From assembly GCA_048394785.1 (NCBI GenBank), contig DBFJGL010000022.1:1-15719 (forward strand): a stretch of 15,719 bases of DNA, written 5' to 3'. The translations under genes were made by a program, and so were the position numbers. This document shows, piece by piece, positions 14,137-15,719 of the stretch (the first letter of the stretch is position 1; each line of letters begins with the position of its first letter). The stretch comes from DBFJGL01 sp048394785. GTDB lineage: Bacteria > Bacillota > Clostridia > Christensenellales > CAG-917. The notes beneath the pieces were generated by a model. That model had not been told where the DNA came from. It did not search any database and worked only from the letters and a program-made list of their open reading frames with translations.

Positions 14137-14188
14137 TTCTGTCCTTTCCTTAATTTTGTTATCTATGTAAAAGAGCCTTGCCCTTGTG

Positions 14189-14217
14189 TTTACATATATA
14201 AAACGCGCATAAGTCAA
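14189..14217 (-). promoter_or_regulatory. Candidate promoter of the HAAS-like membrane gene
   Basis: On the minus strand, TTGACT (14217-14212), 17 nt, then TGTAAA (14194-14189), about 50 bp ahead of the ATG at 14136. The -35 match is good and the -10 match is moderate. Confidence 0.5.
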
Positions 14218-14368
14218 AAAGGTTACACAATTTCCGAATTTTCTTTAACGTTTCCGTTATACCGATAAATCTTGCGATAACCGGACGACTATGCATTTCG
14301 TTCGCTCGCAAAATATCCGCCCGATTTACGGCGAACTCTAAACGCGGCAAATCCCAAAAAGTTTTCAA

Positions 14369-14396
14369 TGGACTTTTTATATGATTACTATATAAT
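14369..14396 (+). promoter_or_regulatory. Candidate promoter of the DUF1294 gene
   Basis: A perfect TATAAT (14391-14396), with TGGACT (14369-14374) 16 nt upstream. The predicted transcription start coincides with the ATG at 14403. Confidence 0.6.
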
Positions 14397-14402
14397 ATAG
14401 AT

Positions 14403-14690
14403 ATGAATATATATCAAATTGTATTGACGTGTGTAATAGCATTTATGTCCGTGCTGAGTTTTGCGCTTATGGGCGTCGATAAACGCAAAGCCATAGCAGG
14501 AAAGCGGCGTATAAGCGAAAAGGCGTTGTTTGCGGCGGCAATTCTTATGGGAGCGATTGGCGGCACATTGGGTATGCTTGTCTTCCGTCACAAAACCAAA
14601 CATTGGTATTTTGCCGTATTTTTCCCCGTGCTTGCCGTTCTCTACGTTTTAATTCTCGCCCTCGGCACGTATTATCTCTCTTTTATTTGA
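14403..14690 (+). CDS. DUF1294 family small membrane protein
   Basis: 95 residues, the usual size for DUF1294. The family pattern is clear: a first membrane helix (3-23) ending in LMGVDKRKAIAGKRRISEK (about 22-40), a second helix with MGAIGGTLGML, then FRHKTKHWYF (about 61-70) and a final hydrophobic helix. The basic loop between helices and the HKTKHW motif are the conserved parts. Function is unknown; some relatives carry an N-terminal cold-shock domain, absent here. No ribosome binding site is visible and the TATAAT box ends only 6 nt before the ATG, so translation from a leaderless transcript is likely. Confidence 0.88.
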   Translation: MNIYQIVLTCVIAFMSVLSFALMGVDKRKAIAGKRRISEKALFAAAILMGAIGGTLGMLVFRHKTKHWYFAVFFPVLAVLYVLILALGTYYLSFI

Positions 14691-14740
14691 ACGCAGAGAA
14701 TTTATCAACGCATAACGTCAATAATATTTAGTAAAATTGC

Positions 14741-14769
14741 TTGACAAAAAAACGGCTATATCTTATTAT
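14741..14769 (+). promoter_or_regulatory. Promoter of the tRNA cluster
   Basis: TTGACA (14741-14746), exactly 17 nt, then TATTAT (14764-14769). Predicted transcription start is about 14776, 12 nt before the mature tRNA-fMet. The unexplained rest of the 14691-14787 gap is AT-rich, with no terminator I can see for the DUF1294 gene. Confidence 0.85.
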
Positions 14770-14787
14770 TATCAAGCATCATTCCGT

Positions 14788-14863
<76 letters not shown>

Positions 14864-14869
14864 CTAACG

Positions 14870-14905
14870 AAAAGAGGGTTTGCGGATTGCGAAACCCTCT
14901 TTTTC
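14870..14905 (+). terminator. Terminator directly after tRNA-fMet
   Basis: AAAGAGGGTTT (14871-14881) pairs perfectly with AAACCCTCTTT (14892-14902) and runs into TTTTT. This is a textbook intrinsic terminator, placed before the next tRNA in the same direction. Confidence 0.85.
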
Positions 14906-14955
14906 TTTCAAACATCGTCTGTGCGCGCAAAGCATTTTCGCACGCTCGGCAATGT

Positions 14956-15032
14956 GGCGGCGTAGCTTAGTTGGTTATAGCGGCCGGTTCATACCCGGCA
15001 GGTCGTTGGTTCGAATCCGACCGCCGCTACCA
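14956..15032 (+). tRNA. tRNA-Met (anticodon CAT, elongator)
   Basis: 77 nt with CCA. The acceptor is GGCGGCG/CGCCGCT (G1-T72 wobble), the anticodon loop is TTCATAC in stem GCCGG/CCGGC, anticodon at 14990-14992, and the T-arm is GTTGG TTCGAAT CCGAC. The paired first base and overall sequence match elongator tRNA-Met of Firmicutes, not the initiator or the lysidine-modified Ile tRNA. One T13-T22 mismatch occurs in the D-stem. Confidence 0.92.
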
Positions 15033-15042
15033 CGCAAACAAT

Positions 15043-15068
15043 GAGAGGAAACTCTCGGGCGCAAGCCC
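15043..15068 (+). other. Two adjacent GNRA-tetraloop hairpins between tRNA-Met and tRNA-Glu
   Basis: GAGAG-GAAA-CTCTC (15043-15056) is followed without a gap by GGGC-GCAA-GCCC (15057-15068). Both loops are GNRA tetraloops. There is no T-run, so this is not a terminator; it is likely an RNA structure in the tRNA precursor. Confidence 0.7.
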
Positions 15069-15094
15069 AAATAAATGCCATTACGGCGGAAAAC

Positions 15095-15169
15095 GGCTCC
15101 ATGGTCAAGTGGTTAAGACATCGCCCTTTCACGGCGGTAACCCGAGTTCGAACCTCGGTGGAGTCACCA
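15095..15169 (+). tRNA. tRNA-Glu (anticodon TTC)
   Basis: 75 nt with CCA. The acceptor is GGCTCCA / TGGAGTC, the anticodon loop is CTTTCAC, anticodon at 15128-15130, and the T-arm CCGAG TTCGAAC CTCGG is fully paired. The GGCTCCATGGTCAAGTGG beginning is typical of bacterial tRNA-Glu. Confidence 0.93.
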
Positions 15170-15171
15170 CA

Positions 15172-15197
15172 AAAACCGCTTGTTTACAAGCGGTTTT
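15172..15197 (+). terminator. Terminator-like hairpin between tRNA-Glu and tRNA-Val
   Basis: AAAACCGCTTG (15172-15182) pairs perfectly with CAAGCGGTTTT (15187-15197) around TTTA. Only 6 nt separate it from tRNA-Val, which leaves no room for a promoter. So it must be read through if tRNA-Val is expressed from upstream. Confidence 0.75.
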
Positions 15198-15203
15198 ACA
15201 TTC

Positions 15204-15280
15204 GGAGGCTTAGCTCAGTTGGTTAGAGCACTTGCCTTACAAGCAAGGGGTCATAGGTTCGAGTCCCATAGCCTCCACCA
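15204..15280 (+). tRNA. tRNA-Val (anticodon TAC)
   Basis: 77 nt with CCA. The acceptor is GGAGGCT/AGCCTCC, the D-arm is GCTC/GAGC, the anticodon stem CTTGC/GCAAG encloses CTTACAA, with anticodon at 15238-15240. The T-stem ATAGG/CCCAT has one A-C mismatch. It is the last tRNA of the cluster and borders AT-rich DNA. Confidence 0.93.
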
Positions 15281-15284
15281 ATAA

Positions 15285-15327
15285 CGACCTAAATCGAAAT
15301 GCTATTCGATTTAGGTCGCTTCATTTT
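15285..15327 (+). terminator. Long hairpin closing the tRNA cluster
   Basis: A 14-bp perfect stem, CGACCTAAATCGAA (15285-15298) with TTCGATTTAGGTCG (15305-15318), around ATGCTA, followed by CTTCATTTTT. It probably ends tRNA transcription, although the T-run is offset by a few bases. Confidence 0.7.
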
Positions 15328-15347
15328 TATTCAAATTGGAGTGGCAA

Positions 15348-15719
15348 ATGATAAAATTAGTCGATATTCTTGGCATAAAAGCAGAAGATTTTTCAAAATA
15401 CAAAATTCATTTTGCGACAGGGGCAACTAATAAAAAAGAACCGTACAGTAAGTTTTTAATAAATGAATTTGAGGAGTGGCAAGCTAACCAAACAAATAAA
15501 AATTTTAACCGTGAATATGTTATTTCTTTAATCTATTATGAGAAGAATATCTGGCTTTTCGGTGGAGTCTATAAGGTTCTTAACCAAAATCCGCTTGCTG
15601 TATCATATAATAGCGGTTGGCATGGCTGGCATTATGATTTGTCTTTAATTGATAATCAAGAAGATTTGATTGGTAGAGCGTTTGTATATTTCAAAAAAGA
15701 ATTCCGTGCATCATATCCC
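15348..15719 (+). CDS. Partial AT-rich gene, probable GIY-YIG nuclease family protein (N-terminal part)
   Basis: The frame is open from ATG 15348 to the right edge (124 residues), with TTGGAGTGGCAA giving a good ribosome binding site. The visible part contains FEEWQANQTNKNFNREYVI and ISLIYYEKNIWLFGGVYKV at about 42-82. I recall this pattern from the N-terminal region of stand-alone GIY-YIG nuclease family proteins of about 250-290 residues, where the nuclease domain is C-terminal and would lie outside the window. The catalytic domain itself is not visible, so the call is tentative. Base composition is about 30 percent GC by eye, far below the neighbours, and codon use is AT-ending, which suggests acquisition by transfer next to tRNA-Val. 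Confidence 0.5.
   Translation, partial: MIKLVDILGIKAEDFSKYKIHFATGATNKKEPYSKFLINEFEEWQANQTNKNFNREYVISLIYYEKNIWLFGGVYKVLNQNPLAVSYNSGWHGWHYDLSLIDNQEDLIGRAFVYFKKEFRASYP

Noticed and set aside
14956..15032. Second CAT-anticodon tRNA as tRNA-Ile2 (lysidine-modified)
   Set aside because: The GGCGGCG acceptor and TTCATAC loop match elongator tRNA-Met; Ile2 tRNAs have a different acceptor and a CTCATAA-type loop.

Overview
The window looks like chromosomal DNA from a Gram-positive, probably gut-associated clostridium (Bacillota). I infer this from strong GGAGG-type ribosome binding sites, sigma-A-like promoters (TTGACA/TATAAT with 17-nt spacers), many rho-independent terminators, CCA-encoding tRNA genes, an archaeal-type cofactor-independent phosphoglycerate mutase, a bacterial PH-domain protein and a DUF1294 protein. 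GC content is middling by eye, except for a clearly AT-rich gene at the right edge. A placement near Christensenellales is only a guess. There is no CRISPR array, no recognisable transposase and no phage module.

Layout, left to right. (1) Positions 1-3460, minus strand: a run of three genes, GH20 beta-N-acetylhexosaminidase, then a DUF4380-type aldose-epimerase-like protein, then a PIG-L/LmbE deacetylase cut by the left edge. Together they look like an amino-sugar (GlcNAc-containing glycan) processing set. (2) Positions 3563-5112, plus strand: a small membrane protein of unknown function and a DUF1624/HGSNAT-like membrane acetyltransferase, divergent from the GH20 gene. (3) Positions 5113-5465: a non-coding stretch between convergent genes. 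It holds two terminators and is bounded by a 14-of-15 inverted repeat about 278 bp apart. (4) Positions 5466-8104, minus strand: a GH127-like protein whose catalytic and metal residues seem lost, then a membrane PH-domain protein. (5) Positions 8212-9420, plus strand: apgM, with a divergent promoter region upstream and a strong terminator downstream. (6) Positions 9560-14136, minus strand: a probable two-gene unit (membrane protein with a HAAS-like N-terminus, then a condensation-domain-like acyltransferase), an HSL-family esterase with its own promoter, and a membrane protein with a long charged disordered N-terminus. (7) Positions 14403-14690, plus strand: a DUF1294 membrane protein, probably on a leaderless transcript. 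(8) Positions 14788-15280: four tRNA genes (fMet, Met, Glu, Val), separated by terminator-like or GNRA-tetraloop hairpins. (9) From 15348 to the right edge: an AT-rich partial gene that resembles the N-terminal half of GIY-YIG nuclease proteins, possibly the start of an acquired island next to tRNA-Val.

How they may work together: the left block plausibly releases and deacetylates GlcNAc sugars, with a possible transmembrane sugar acetyltransferase beside it. The acyltransferase and esterase could add and remove an acyl group on a common product. The remaining genes look like ordinary housekeeping or unknown membrane functions. All roles come from motif recognition by eye, with no database search.
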